Part shown: positions 36,101 to 47,062 of the stretch, in pieces
How the letters are laid out: each line of letters starts with the position of its first letter
Position numbering within the stretch: the first letter of the stretch is position 1
Assembly (NCBI GenBank): GCA_018466975.1
Contig: CM031556.1
Coordinates: 124,001-188,000, forward strand
Direction of reading: 5' to 3'
DNA: 64,000 nt
Origin: Sparassis latifolia
Lineage: Eukaryota > Basidiomycota > Agaricomycetes > Polyporales > Sparassidaceae
Notes under the pieces: generated by a model
Seen by the model: only the letters and a program-made list of their open reading frames with translations
What the model was told of the DNA's origin: nothing
Databases searched by the model: none
Made by a program: the position numbers and the translations under genes

Positions 36101-37838
36101 GCCGCTTGGCGGGCTCAGCTTTGACCTCCATGAGAAGACGCGCGACGCCCAGGACGACATGCTGTTTCACCCTGGCCCCATCGATTCGTTCTCCGACAGC
36201 TTCCTCGGCTTCGGCTCTGGCACCGTCGGGCCGTGGATGCATGGCGGGGCGTCACACGATGTGGACATGGACATGAGTCCGGACGCGGATCATGGATTTG
36301 GATTCGGGGACGGTACAATCGATCCGTCGCTGCTCGGTGCCCCGCCCATGCCTCCGTTCGAGGTCGAGCACTGTTCACCCAGCAGTACGCCATCTCCGCC
36401 TCCGGCTGCGCACCGGCGCCTTGAGGTGTCTATGAGTCCTGTTGCGGGGCCGTCCCGTCTCCCTGCGAAGGACAAGGCCAAGGCACTCAGCGCCCGAACT
36501 CGCCCGAAGCCTCCTTCAGAGAATTCATGGGCCTCCGAGCACGAGCTTGATGTGGTTGTGGTGGTGGATTCCTCGGACGACGAGTACAAGCCGGCACGAG
36601 ATGTGAAACCCAAAACCAGTGCGAAGGGCAAGTCTCCCTTGAAGCCCAAGGCACCACCAAATCCGAAGCCCAAAGCTCCGCCGCGGCCGAAGCCTCATGT
36701 CGTTTTTGAGATGATCCCTAGCAAGTCAATCTTCGATGAGGAGATCGTGTCTGGGAAACGCGTGCGGAAACCCAGTGCCCGTGTCCTCGCCACGCAGTCG
36801 ATAAGCCCCGCGCCTGCCTCTTTGTCTTCGCTCTCGTCGCTCGACTCGGACAACGACGATGCGGGCCAGCCGAAGCAGGTAATCACACGCGTAGGGCCTC
36901 TCATAGATGCGGCGATCACCCGCGTAGGGCCCCCCGTAAACGCGGCGAGAACAACGATTACCTGTCACCATTGCCGGCGTAGCGCGCCCCATCCAAAAAT
37001 GCGATGTACTGCTATTCGGAACGACCAAGTGTGCGGATCGTTGTACTGCCATGTGTGCATCTCTAAACGGTGCGTGTTGCTGCTCCTCGATTACCCACTT
37101 TCTGGCTGCATCGCTGATGAAAATAATCTTCTACATTTGCTTCGGTCGTACAGATACCCCGAGATCATCTTTGACGCCGACGCTGTGTCCTTCACCTGCC
37201 CGCGTTGCCTGGACATGTGCAACTGCGACGTGTGCTGCAGGAAGCGCGGCGTGCCATACGTCTCTGCCCGGCGCGGGCCCGCCAGAGCAGGTTTCACAGA
37301 CGCGGATGGCGCACCCGCTCCCGCGCGGGTGTTGACGCCGACGCCGACTCCCCCGCCCGAATACAAGTGGACGGCGCCGCAGGGCGCGTTCTGGGGGACG
37401 GTGTACGGCATGCACGGCGAGCGCGTCGGGCCCGGTTTCCTCGGCAACAGCAGCGGGATCGTCTTGGGCCCCTCGGCCGCGTCTCGAGCCCCATCGGGTC
37501 GTCGTAGAGTATACGTTGGGAAGCCGCAGCCTCACTGGCGTTTGCTGCCCAAGTCGGATTCTGATGCAGGGGTCGTCTCACCGGGAGTGCGCGCGTATGT
37601 GGGGGACGTGACCGCACTCAGGCTGCGCGGAGGCCATCGCTCATGCTCGCCGTGGCACGAGGGTGTCGGGAACGTGGAGTTGTTGGGGGACGCGGGTCAT
37701 GCGATGATGGAGGGGAATGACGGGGTCGATGCGGATGCGGATGCGGTAGGGGAGGTGGATATACAGGCTGTCGGGGATGACATTGGGTTTGTTATTGCTG
37801 AGGCGCTTCATTTAGCTAAAACAGCTACCATGGGATGA
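33111..37838 (+). CDS. zf-4CXXC_R1 (CDCA7-like) zinc-finger protein, large and low-complexity
   Basis: Likely nuclear chromatin protein. The C-terminal module has a 4CXXC_R1 zinc finger: ITCHHCRRS, MRC, CGSLYCHVCISKR, then after an intron (37070-37153) YPEIIF, FTCPRCLDMCNCDVCCRKRG. This is the family of CDCA7 / monoamine-oxidase-A repressor R1. Upstream is a basic stretch (LKRKRGCPSNSQAQRKKPRAE) and Pro/Lys-rich repeats (KPKAPPNPKPKAPPRPK). From about 33111 to 35377 the frame is Ser/Thr/Asp-rich with several plausible introns (33448-33492, 33729-33834, 33952-34006, 34292-34350). An intron at 35378-35507 puts the two halves in phase (ATRI to PTRTNRAYVF). The N-terminal half could instead be a separate gene. 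The ATG at 33111 is chosen as the first in frame; 33324 is an alternative. Confidence 0.7.
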
Positions 37839-37945
37839 TGTATCTGCCATTAGTGGTTGCGCATTGGTTTGGTTTATCTTCCGTTCCTCTACTTAGTCAA
37901 AATTTACCAAGGCTGTAGATGTTGATTATACTCGGTATGATGAGT

Positions 37946-38048
37946 ACACTGATGGTGAAACGGTATCATGCTTGCCTTCCATTCATTCGTCCACGGGTAT
38001 ACATATATGCATTAGCAAGCGGCGCGGGTTCGACTCCCGCTCAGTGTA
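37946..38048 (+). tRNA. tRNA-Gly(UCC) with a 32-nt intron
   Basis: The acceptor arms ACACTGA (37946-37952) and TCAGTGT (38041-38047) pair perfectly, with discriminator A38048. The D arm GTG...CAT holds the loop GG. The anticodon stem CTTGC (37971-37975) pairs with GCAAG (38015-38019). Anticodon TCC is at 37978-37980, after U33 and before A37. The T arm is GCGGGTTCGACTCCCGC, with a perfect B box. A 32-nt intron (37982-38013) sits at the canonical position between nucleotides 37 and 38. Removing it leaves a normal Gly loop, CTTCCAA. It lies between the convergent 3' ends of the zinc-finger gene and NAP1. Confidence 0.93.
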
Positions 38049-38301
38049 GACACCATGTGGCGAGATACTTTACTTTTGCGTACTTACGTACTATCTTGAC
38101 GAAGTACTTCAGCATTATACGTGAATTACGTAATGAACAAAGCACTTTCAGAATACATGACATAAGAGTAGGGGCAGTGCAGAATTATGTCTTGTGTTTA
38201 GAACCGTCAGTGAGCGAAACAAGCTTTATTTCTCCATACCAAGGGAAGGCGTAGGATTGCCAGCGAAGATTTGGCGATTGATGGCATCGCGACACTTTGA
38301 A

Positions 38302-39792
38302 TCACTGCTGCTTGCACTCCTCCGGATTTACGTTCGTCGTGGTTGCCCCCGCCCCACGGCCCTTGGGTGGAGCGCGTCTCCTTCCCGGAAGGTCGTCCTC
38401 GTCAGAGTCCTGAAGTTGGTGCGTCAGTACACTGAGAGAGCGGGAGAGTGGATGTATGCACCTCATCCTCCTCGAAGCGGTCGTCATCATCGTCGTCCTC
38501 TTCGTCATCTTCGATATCCTCGAAATCGTCGTCGTCATCAATGTCCTCGTATTCTAGTGCCTTGCCGGTGAAGAAGTCTACGGCACGAGGGATGACCTGC
38601 GGACGTACGAATCACTACGGTGAGCGGAAGGTAGTGGAAGACTAAAAGCGGTGATGGGGACGAACCTTCTCCTTGATGTCCTCGCCGATTTGGTAGTCAA
38701 CCTCAAGTTTCTCTTCCAGCTCGTTCAGCTCCTCATCTTCCAGTTCCGTATCATCATCGGGGGGAACTGGAGGTGAGAAGAAGTTGAAGAATGAGTCCGC
38801 TGGGCGGGCCTTGCGGATGAGACGCGTGCGATTCGTATCTACCATTTTTAAAATCAGGGAACGCACTCTTTTCATCGCAGTGTTATGTTACAGGGAACGC
38901 ACTCACTCTTGTTCCGCTGCTTCTTGATCTCGAACTCCTTCGCGCGATCATACATGAAATCACCCGAGTAACCTACCTCTTCTTGATAGAGATAGGTCTT
39001 TTCAAGAATTTCGTTCTCAAAGAACTCGTTGGGGCGGAAGATGAAGAGAAGTTTGAAGCCAGGCTTGGGGTCGCTTGCGGGAAGGTATGACAGGCGGATG
39101 TCAACCAAGTGCTTGAGCGCAGCCGCATCGCGGTCGGTAATGATGTCGGAGAGACCGACATGATTCCTAAGTGCAGTGAGCCAGAACTCAGGGATGCCGC
39201 TCGTCGAGGGGGCCACATCCTTGGGAAGCAGAGTGTGGTCTGGGTCGTCCTTCAGCGACTCCTGCTCGCCAGTATCAATCTCCTCCGCGGTGGGTTGCGA
39301 AGCGCCAGTGATGATCGCGAGGCGGCGGTCGTACAGAGGAACCTGCAACTCAAGATACTGCACGACGAAGACGAACGAGGTGAGCATCTGGCTGGGATCG
39401 GGCAATCGCACGCAGTTGGGGCCGCAGAGCGAGACATACCTTCTTCTCGAGCTCGAGACACTCGCGCTTGTACTTGTTCTGGAGCTCAATCTGCTTGACC
39501 TGCACGCCCTTGAGAGCCTCGATGTTCCGCTTCACGTCATTCGGGAGACTCTCAATGTAGCCCGAGCTCTTGCCGACAAGCCCCGCGAGCTTGCCTTGTA
39601 CCATGCCGAGCATCGCGTGCTGCATAGCCGAGGCAGTGGGGGACGCCTCCTCCTCCTCTGCCTCCTGGTCTTCACTAATGTCGGGCACAGTGGGACGCGA
39701 GAGCCCCGCAGCGATGGGTGCGTGGGTGAGAGGGTGTTTTGGGGAGTCGGTGCGGTAGGGTCGACTTGGCTGATTGGAAAGTGGTCGGACAT
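38302..39792 (-). CDS. NAP1: Nucleosome assembly protein 1 (NAP1 family histone chaperone), with an N-terminal frame break
   Basis: H2A-H2B chaperone shuttling between cytosol and nucleus. Exons 39792-39440, 39357-38907, 38838-38666, 38596-38462 and 38409-38302. Hallmarks: [106 protein letters not shown], and a very acidic tail ([20 protein letters not shown]). Two oddities. The exon sum (1220 nt) is one base short: the frame starting [11 protein letters not shown]...TPQNT must shift within a C-rich run near 39725 to reach [21 protein letters not shown]. Also, between GDFMYDR and [10 protein letters not shown], the ~13-residue GTxIxWKEDKDLT-type strand usual in this family is absent. Otherwise the gene looks intact. 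Confidence 0.9.
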
Positions 39793-40096
39793 GGTTTACG
39801 GGAAGATGTGAAGAGAGGGATGAAAAAAGGCGTAAGATGGCTAAGAGGCAGCGACCGTCGAAAATAAGCGTCGGGGTTACAAATCGGGATAGACTTTCTG
39901 CGCTTGATAGAACCGCTGTAACAACGCTGTAAATGACTACGTAGTACTAGTACTAACCGCCTTCAGAAACATGCGCGCGCCACCTGGTCGGCTAATTCCC
40001 CAACGTAAAACTGGGCACACACATCTACGGCTTGCGAGTTTACATGTTTTGCATCGTATCATGTATAGTCCGCCTGCAGCTAACAGACAAGTCCGC

Positions 40097-43015
40097 CTAC
40101 ACCCTCTCATAGACGTACAAGTACGCCATCTTCTTGAGCTCCCGCACGCTCTCCGCGTCCGCTTTGACCACCTTCTCGTCATTGAACAGCACCCACGAGT
40201 CGCCCACGCGGATGTGCGCGACGTAATGCCCAGAATGCACTGACGGGCCCTTGTGCGAGATGAACGCCTTCAGCGCATATTTGGCCGGCAGCACCGCTGA
40301 GCCCCCGGGTGCAGACGGCTTGGGGCCCCCGCTCACGGAGCCCGGAGGTGCGTCCTCGCCGCTATCGTCAGGATGAGAGAATAGCCACTCTACCGCACGC
40401 TCCGCGTCGTCGCCCTGTGTCCTAGTCAGTGTGGGTCGGGGCGCAAGTAGTCCAGCAGCTGACGCACCGTCTGGCGAAGCGCCTTGCGGGCCTGTGCGTG
40501 CGTGAACCCCATCTCCGCCAGCATGCTGATCTGCTCCGGTGATACTTCTGGTGCCGCACCCCCAACTGCAATCGGTACATCGATGTCTGCCGGAAAACGT
40601 TAGCCAATGGGCAGAAGCCGACGACGAGCTAGGGCTGTTACATACCAGGTTCCTCCATGTGCTCGAAGAGCCAGTTCATGGCAGCTTCTGCGTCGTTGTT
40701 CCCTGTCGCAAGTAGCGCCTTCTGGCATCGAATAGTGGGGAAACCCATGGCTTCCAACTGACCCATAGCCGCTTCGTTGAATTGGGGCAATGCGGGTGCA
40801 GCTGTTTGAGATGTCTTAATATTCGGTAGCTGCAGTACCATTTGTATGAGACGAACCTGCTTTATCGTCCGGAAGCACCGTCTCGCCAGGTTGGAGGCCA
40901 CCACCCAGATACTCGTCAAGCTGCAACGCATCAGATACATCGACTGGAATATCTGAAAGAGGAGTAGTTAGACAGAAAATCGAAGTGGAGACGAGACGGA
41001 TTTCCCACCTAGTTTCGAAGGAACCCAGTTGACAAGCTGGAATTTTTTTGCATGAACCACGAGCACCTGCGGGAAAGTCGCAAACTTTGATCGCCTGTTA
41101 TACGTCAAGACAGACCGAACCGAGAAAAGAAAACACGCACTTTGTCGCAACAACGCTCTTCTGGCACCCGGGACACGTATACTCGAGCGCCTCCGTACCG
41201 GTCAAGACATCCAAACACCGCTTCAATGCCACCTCCTCCCAAACAGTCTTCCCTTCCGAATCCTTTCCACACTCCTTCACAGGCACCGGTACGCTTACCA
41301 CGTCCATCTGGTCCACCCTGTACCTTACACGCTTGCACTCCCCGCACTGCAACCGCTGCTCCATTCCGAACTGGAACACCTCCGTCGGCTCCTGCGCCTG
41401 CACCTGCGTCTTCTTGGCGTGCCGCCGGAGCACCGTAAGGAGATACGTAAAGAACTCTTCCGAGTCCTGCTGGCGCATCGTCGCAAACTCCTCGTGCCCG
41501 CGGCCTATGAGCGCCTTGAATCCAGCAGGGCGCACGCCCTCTTGGAACACGGGTGTCGGCTCGGACGCGTCGGGCACTGGCACTGCTGAGCCTGCGGGTG
41601 TCGGGCGAGGGTGCGAGTAACGCCCAGAGAGTAGCCCGTCCGCTAGCTTGTGCATCTGGCAGTCAATGCAGTTCGCAGGGAGCGCCTCCCTGCATGTCGC
41701 CCAGTGTGCTGCCGCAGAGGGGTAGTACCGCTCCTGGAACGCCGGCAGGGAGAACACGGTCTGTATCACCGATGCCATGTAGCAGCTGTTTCCGAGGTTC
41801 GATAGCCCCGTCAGGCCCGGTCCGAAAACGGGCTCGAGAGCTTTGCCGTCTTCGCCCGTCAGGGAGAAGTCAAACTTGAGGTTGTGCTCGATTTGCTGCG
41901 CAGTGCGAGACGCGTCAGTGCACGCTGTGGATGCCCGAAAGCGCGTATCTTACGAGTTCCGTCATCGATTTTTCCGTCTTCGTCTGGGTCTGCACGTTGA
42001 TTCCGAACGCAGCGAGATGCGCGGCGAGCTCAGGATCCAGCTTCGCATCGTTGCATACATAGCAGTAGATGTCTGTAACGTCATCGTATCACGTAGTTTG
42101 ATACAAAACTAGTGAAGAAGTACCTGCGCCACCCTCCGGGGTAATGGTCCCAAGCTTGACACTCACTGGGTGTTGAGTCTCCTCGTAGTGCTGCAGACCG
42201 TGTCCGTTACCGCCGAGGCCGCCGTATTGCTGGCGTCCGCAGCCGAGCGAACCGCAAGTCAGGCAGAGCCACAGGTTCTCCTTCAGGTCGCATTTTGAGC
42301 AGTGCGCAAGACCTGCAGTCGAACTTTAGTGCCACAGGTGTAGACAGTGTACGAACATGCGCACCGGAAGCAGGAATAGGCTCGGTGGAAAGTTGCTGGA
42401 GTGTCAGCGTGTGCTCGCAGGGGACGATCTCCTCTTCCCAGGCCTTGACTTCAGACTGGCGCGCAGAGGACAGGGACTGCATCACGGCGTCGCTGAGGGA
42501 CTTGACGATGGGATCCAACGACGCGTCTGGAATCTCGAGACCGTTCTGGGGGTAGCACTTCCAGCACTTGATCACAGTTTTGTACTCGTACTTGTCCTCA
42601 TCGCGCTCTTCCACGATCGCTAGCTTTTTTATTTTTGCAGGCGGTTCCTCATCTTCTGACTGAACAATTGCAGTGTTAATAAATGTGGAATAGAAGGAGA
42701 AACAACGCACACGATTGGCCGAGGGCTTCAGCTTGCGCTTCACATTCAGGGTGAATGCATGCCCAGATTTCTCGAAGTGGGTTCGCGCATGATGCCTGTC
42801 CTTGTCGAGACACCCTCCGTTAAAGCAGATTAAGCAGACGTCGATCCCGAGCGGATGGTCCTGCGAAAATCCATTCAATCAGAGTGTCTTCGGTGAACAC
42901 GAGCGTACGCCACCTGATTGTCAAAACACTGAGTGCATTCTTCTCTGTGCACGGACTCCGAGATCTTAGGACGTTGTAGGCGAGCGATCTCGCTAAGATG
43001 GGTGCAGGTCGACAT
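40097..43015 (-). CDS. UBP14: Ubiquitin carboxyl-terminal hydrolase Ubp14/USP5 (isopeptidase T)
   Basis: Cysteine protease that disassembles free ubiquitin chains. Eleven exons from ATG 43015 (MSTCTHLSEIARL) to TAG 40097: 43015-42914, 42860-42711, 42659-42365, 42312-42124, 42072-41954, 41895-41141, 41094-41009, 40952-40857, 40801-40646, 40586-40468 and 40414-40097; length checks (794 aa, yeast 781). Domains: a zinc-binding variant domain (ECTQCFDNQ; CLICFNGGC...HHARTHF); a ZnF-UBP (CSKCDLKENLWLCLTCGSLG; HGLQHYEETQHPVSV); the USP core with Cys-box LTGLSNLGNSCYMASVIQ (Cys about 323); RQQDSEEFF; Zn-finger CGECKRVRY/CPGC; two UBA domains (LEAMGFPTIRCQKALLATG; MLAEMGFTHAQARKALRQT); and the His box HSGHYVAHI (His about 752). 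Fully intact. Confidence 0.96.
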
Positions 43016-43324
43016 TCCTGCACGGCTCACGTTCAGTATAATTCTGGCCGCAGGGCTCGGCGCCCCTTCACTCCATCGCACCTGTTTGGTCGCTTGTCTT
43101 TTTGGGAGACTATAATACGCTTTGGGCGAAAGATGTGAGAACTGAAAAGAAATGCCTCTATTATCGAAGCCTGATACTGAACACTGCGGTGGAGTGAAGT
43201 TCGTTCAAGCAGTTAACGTTGGCGCCCACAAAGTGCACACTGGCACGTGACATATCATCGCACGTGGCATCGAATTTCTTGCTGCAGCACCAAGCACCTC
43301 ACATCTTTACTTTCTTTCACCACC
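43016..43324. promoter_or_regulatory. Bidirectional promoter between UBP14 and SSZ1
   Basis: Only 309 bp separate the two start codons, so both promoters must overlap. No gene lies inside. Plausible elements include a TATAATAC-like sequence near 43110. Co-regulation of a ubiquitin-recycling enzyme and a ribosome-bound chaperone would make sense under proteotoxic stress, but that is inference. Confidence 0.6.
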
Positions 43325-45399
43325 ATGGCCACTCCGAATGGCACTGCAGATGCACCCATCGAGGTTTCTTCCGCCCCCACCGTGGTGGGCATCAATTTTG
43401 GAAATTCCTACGCGTCCATCGCGGTCCTCACTAAGGTACATTTCGTTCTTTCCGCGTAGCGCAGACGATAGATAATTCTTGCATTTCTTAAATTCAGGAA
43501 GGACTCGCAGACTGCATAGCTAACGAAGATGGAGAGCGTCAAATTGCATGTGCCCTCGCGTTCCACGGCGAAGAGTTGGTGCGTCCGTTATCCGATAATA
43601 TACGATGCGCTACTTATTTTTTCTACCAACAGTACGTCGGCAACCAGGCCAAGCACCAACTCATAAAACATCCCCAGAATACCATCACCGGGTTCCGAAA
43701 TCTGCTTGGAAAAAAGTCATCACACCTCGTCATTTCCACCAGTATCGTATTGATGAGTTTGTCCCTTTCGAATAGGTTCTCTGAGCTCCCATCAAACAAG
43801 CCAACCGTATCGGCACCTGTCATCCAGCATCCTGACCTTCCAGACGTGCCTGCATATAAAGTCCAGGTTCTCCAAGCTTCCCCTACACCGCTAAGCACTA
43901 CGGCATCCAACACACCGGCTGCATCTCATGCTGCAACGCCACGCTCCGAGCCCACACCCGCCGAGCGCGTCCTCACTGTGTCCGAAGTTACTATAATATT
44001 CCTCAAGTCTCTAGTGCAGTCAGCAGAAGATTTCCTGGGCAGGAAGGTCCAGGGCGCGGTCATCAGCGTCCCCGCGTGGTTTGAGGAGGCGCAGAAAGTC
44101 GCGTTGGAAGAGGCGGCTGCGGAGGCAGGTATTAATGTCCTACAGCTCCTCGAGGAGGCCGGTGCCGCTGCTGTCACTACCACTTTCGGCCCTCCGGCAG
44201 AGGGCCTCAAAGCAGACCGCACACAACTCCTAGTAGACCTAGGTTCATCGGGCCTGGAACTATCCCTTCTCTCCATTCGAGACGGCCTCGCCTACTCGCT
44301 CGCGACTCTCTCCGACCACAGCGTGGGCGGGGACGCGATCGACAATAAATTGATGAAATACTTCGCCAAAGAGTTCACCAAGAAGACGAAGACTCCGCTA
44401 GTGGTGTGTCCCGCGGGGGATGCACAGGATCGGCGTGCGGAGGCTAAGCTGCGACTCGCGGTCGAGCACACAAAGCGCACGATCTCCGCGTCGCCCGGCA
44501 CGGCGACTTGCTCAGTCGAGTCGCTGAAGGATGGGCTCGACTTCACCGGCAGCATCACGCGACTGCGCTTCGACATGGAGGTGCGCTCTGTATATGAGAC
44601 TGTGCTCGCGCGCGTGCGCGAGCTCGTCGCCGTTGCAGGCTTGGATCTATACGATGTCGACGAGATCGTGTACATTGGCGGTTCCACGAGTCTTCCTGGG
44701 CTTGACGACGCGCTAGCGCAGAGCTTCACGGAGACGGTCGTGACGCCATTTACTACAGGCACCGTCGTGGGCGGTGGCGTGGGCGATCCGACGACGATTC
44801 TCGCTCGCGGGTGTGCGCTCCAGGCGAAGGTGCTCGCGCTGCTTGCCGAGGGCACGGAGGAGGAGCGTGAGGTGAAGAAAGCATTCACCCGCGGTAGTAA
44901 GTGGACGCAGGCGAAGGCGACTTCGAAGACCATCGGGATGCTATTCCCTGAGGAAGGCGCTGGCGATGGGACCCTCGGGGGGCAATGGATTCCTGCGGTG
45001 CTGAGAGAGACCCCTGTGCCTTGTAGAAGGGTAGTAACCTTCGACGTGGATCTCGGCGAAGGCGAGAGAGAGAAAAGGGCAGGCTTCGAAGTCTGGGAGG
45101 TGAAAGAGGGTATCAAAATCGAGAACGTTAAGCCACCCAGGGGTGAAGAAGACGAGGCGGAGGAAGACGAGGAGGAAGAGGCAGAGATTGAGGTTAAGGA
45201 GAAGACGATAGAGAAAGAAAATCTTCTTGCGTCCTTGGTGCTCGTGGCAAAAGAGGCGAAATTGGTCAACGGACGGTGGACAACAACACTGGAGGTTCAA
45301 TTCTTGATCAATGACAGTGGAGATATAGAAGTTAGCGCGTCGGAGGTAGGTGCTTCAGGGAAGGGTGAAAAGACCGTTGTCAGTATCCCTTCTGCATAG
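43325..45399 (+). CDS. SSZ1: Ssz1, Hsp70-like subunit of the ribosome-associated complex
   Basis: Atypical Hsp70 that pairs with zuotin to form RAC and stimulates nascent-chain folding at the ribosome. Four exons: 43325-43435, 43498-43578, 43633-43715 and 43776-45399; length checks (632 aa). The N-terminal ATPase fold has VVGINFGNSYASIAV (phosphate-1 loop with N where canonical Hsp70 has T), QIACALAFHGEELYVGNQAK, ITGFRNLLGKKFSE, AVISVPAWFEEAQKVAL, LQLLEEAGAAAVTT, LLVDLGSSGLELSLL and DEIVYIGGSTSLPGL. Around residues 555-580 is an acidic insert (EEDEAEEDEEEEAEIE), and the substrate-binding part is short, as usual for Ssz1. It starts 309 bp from UBP14 in the opposite direction. Confidence 0.95.
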
Positions 45400-45580
45400 A
45401 TCAAAAGTAAACATTAGTACCGCAGGTAGAGGTACTCTTGAGTCGTGATTACGTCGTTGCAACTGGTGCCTTGCAACTCTCTTGTTCAACTCCAGCATTT
45501 CAAGTTCGAATCTAATGTGGGTCTTTAAAAGATACAATTACTTACACGTACATATGGCCGGCACGATTCAAGCGCAATAT

Positions 45581-46670
45581 TCACTTGGACAGCAAGGTAG
45601 CAAGCTCGATGAATGAGTCAACCACCGCGTCGACTTCACCCCCATTCGCCTTGCTCTTGACTTGGTCGCGTACTTCGAGGGGATCCTCTGATAAACGACG
45701 CACGTAGACGGTCTTCATACCGCAGGCGGCCGCTGCCTGCAGGTCGTAGATGTGAGCCGCCACCATAGCGCAGCTGCTGGGCGCTAACGATAGATGCTGC
45801 ATGGCACCGAGGTACACTTTCGGGTTGCTAAACAGACGCCTCAATGAATGGACTGCAGACAGAAGACGGTACCAACGGCTTGTAAGAGCCCAGCAGTTCA
45901 CCGGAGTACACAACGTCCCAAGGGAGCTCGGTATACTTAGCCTGATCGTGTGTTGCATCAGAGAATATTGTCAAGCTGAGATGGGTATCGTCACCGCGTA
46001 CCATGTCTACCAACAGCCTTATATTTCCGTTGGAAAGAGCACCGATGATAACTTTCTTCTTCAAAGCGTATAAACCTTCGGTGGCATCAGGCCAACCTGA
46101 CATGCCAATCCATCAAAAATCAGGGTAGTGCCTCTGAGACTGAGACACAAACCATGCAAACGGTGCCACATTAGGACCAGCTCCTGCCGCTCGTCGTCAT
46201 TCCAGCGCGACGCCAAGTGTTTCCATCTCGGCGAATCCAACATTTCATCGAGAATCTGCAAGAACGCCTTCGTCAATCACAGTGAACATTGTGCGATCCT
46301 GATCGGCGACCTCTCTGTGCATCACATCGATGTTAGTAGGGCCTTCGCCGCCTTGTGCGACGCGCCGACTGATGAATAACGTCTTTCAGCAAGACTCCGA
46401 TCCTCTAATGCCTGTGCAGCGTACACTCCCTTGTAATAGCCCTTCCTCCATTCATCCGCAAATTCCACCCAGTCTGTTGGTATGAAGGCATGATTTAATC
46501 AATTGGCATGAACGCAACCTGGCCCTGGGAGTCAGAAATCAACCTTCAGAGATCGATCCTTCCGTGCGTGTACGGAGCTGTTCGGAGACGCTTTCCCGCC
46601 AATCCACTACGGTTCCAAAGACGTCGAAAAGCAGTGCTTGCACGCCCTTCAGAGATTCGCTTTGAGACAT
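45581..46670 (-). CDS. Haloacid dehalogenase, type II ((S)-2-haloacid dehalogenase-like)
   Basis: HAD-superfamily hydrolase, by family expected to dehalogenate short 2-haloacids or act on a related small acid. ATG 46670; exons 46670-46544 and from 46473 onward, with further short introns. Motif I is LLFDVFGTVVDW with nucleophile Asp16. Then DWVEFADEWRKGYYKGVY, DVMHREILDEMLDSPRWKH, motif II GALSNGNIRLLVDM, the catalytic-Lys region SYKPNPKVYLGAMQHL, and motif III/IV MVAAHIYDLQAAAACGMKTVYV. It ends VDSFIELATLLSK at TGA 45581. All active-site elements are present. It converges with SSZ1, leaving 181 bp between the stops. Confidence 0.9.
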
Positions 46671-47062
46671 GATTCCAAGTTGAAGAGCTGGAATTTTATT
46701 GACGACTCGGGGAGGGAGTCAGTCGAGGACTCGGAGTCGGCATGGGCATGAGTCACTATGTATGTACCCGCTAGCTTCTGTTACCGCTGCGCGGCGCGGC
46801 CCATTTTCTGCACTCGATATTAGCCTACTCACTCCGGCCTGAGTTCGCTGTGTTCATACTGTCATAAACTTATCTCTAGATTTGTGTCACTTGCGAAGCG
46901 ATTCTGAACCAGGGAAGACCTTGCCAAGTATAAACGAAGCTGACAATCTTTGGATATCCCTGCACAACGGCGATGTTTCATGTACACTCGGGAACTCGTT
47001 TCACGCCCAGTGGGGCTGAAGACGTTTTCAGTTCACCCCGTACAGTCAAATTTCACTGGTGA

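Noticed and set aside
44292..45269. 325-codon ORF antisense to SSZ1
   Set aside because: A mirror of the codon pattern of the highly conserved SSZ1 exon; the Ser-rich translation has no family resemblance.
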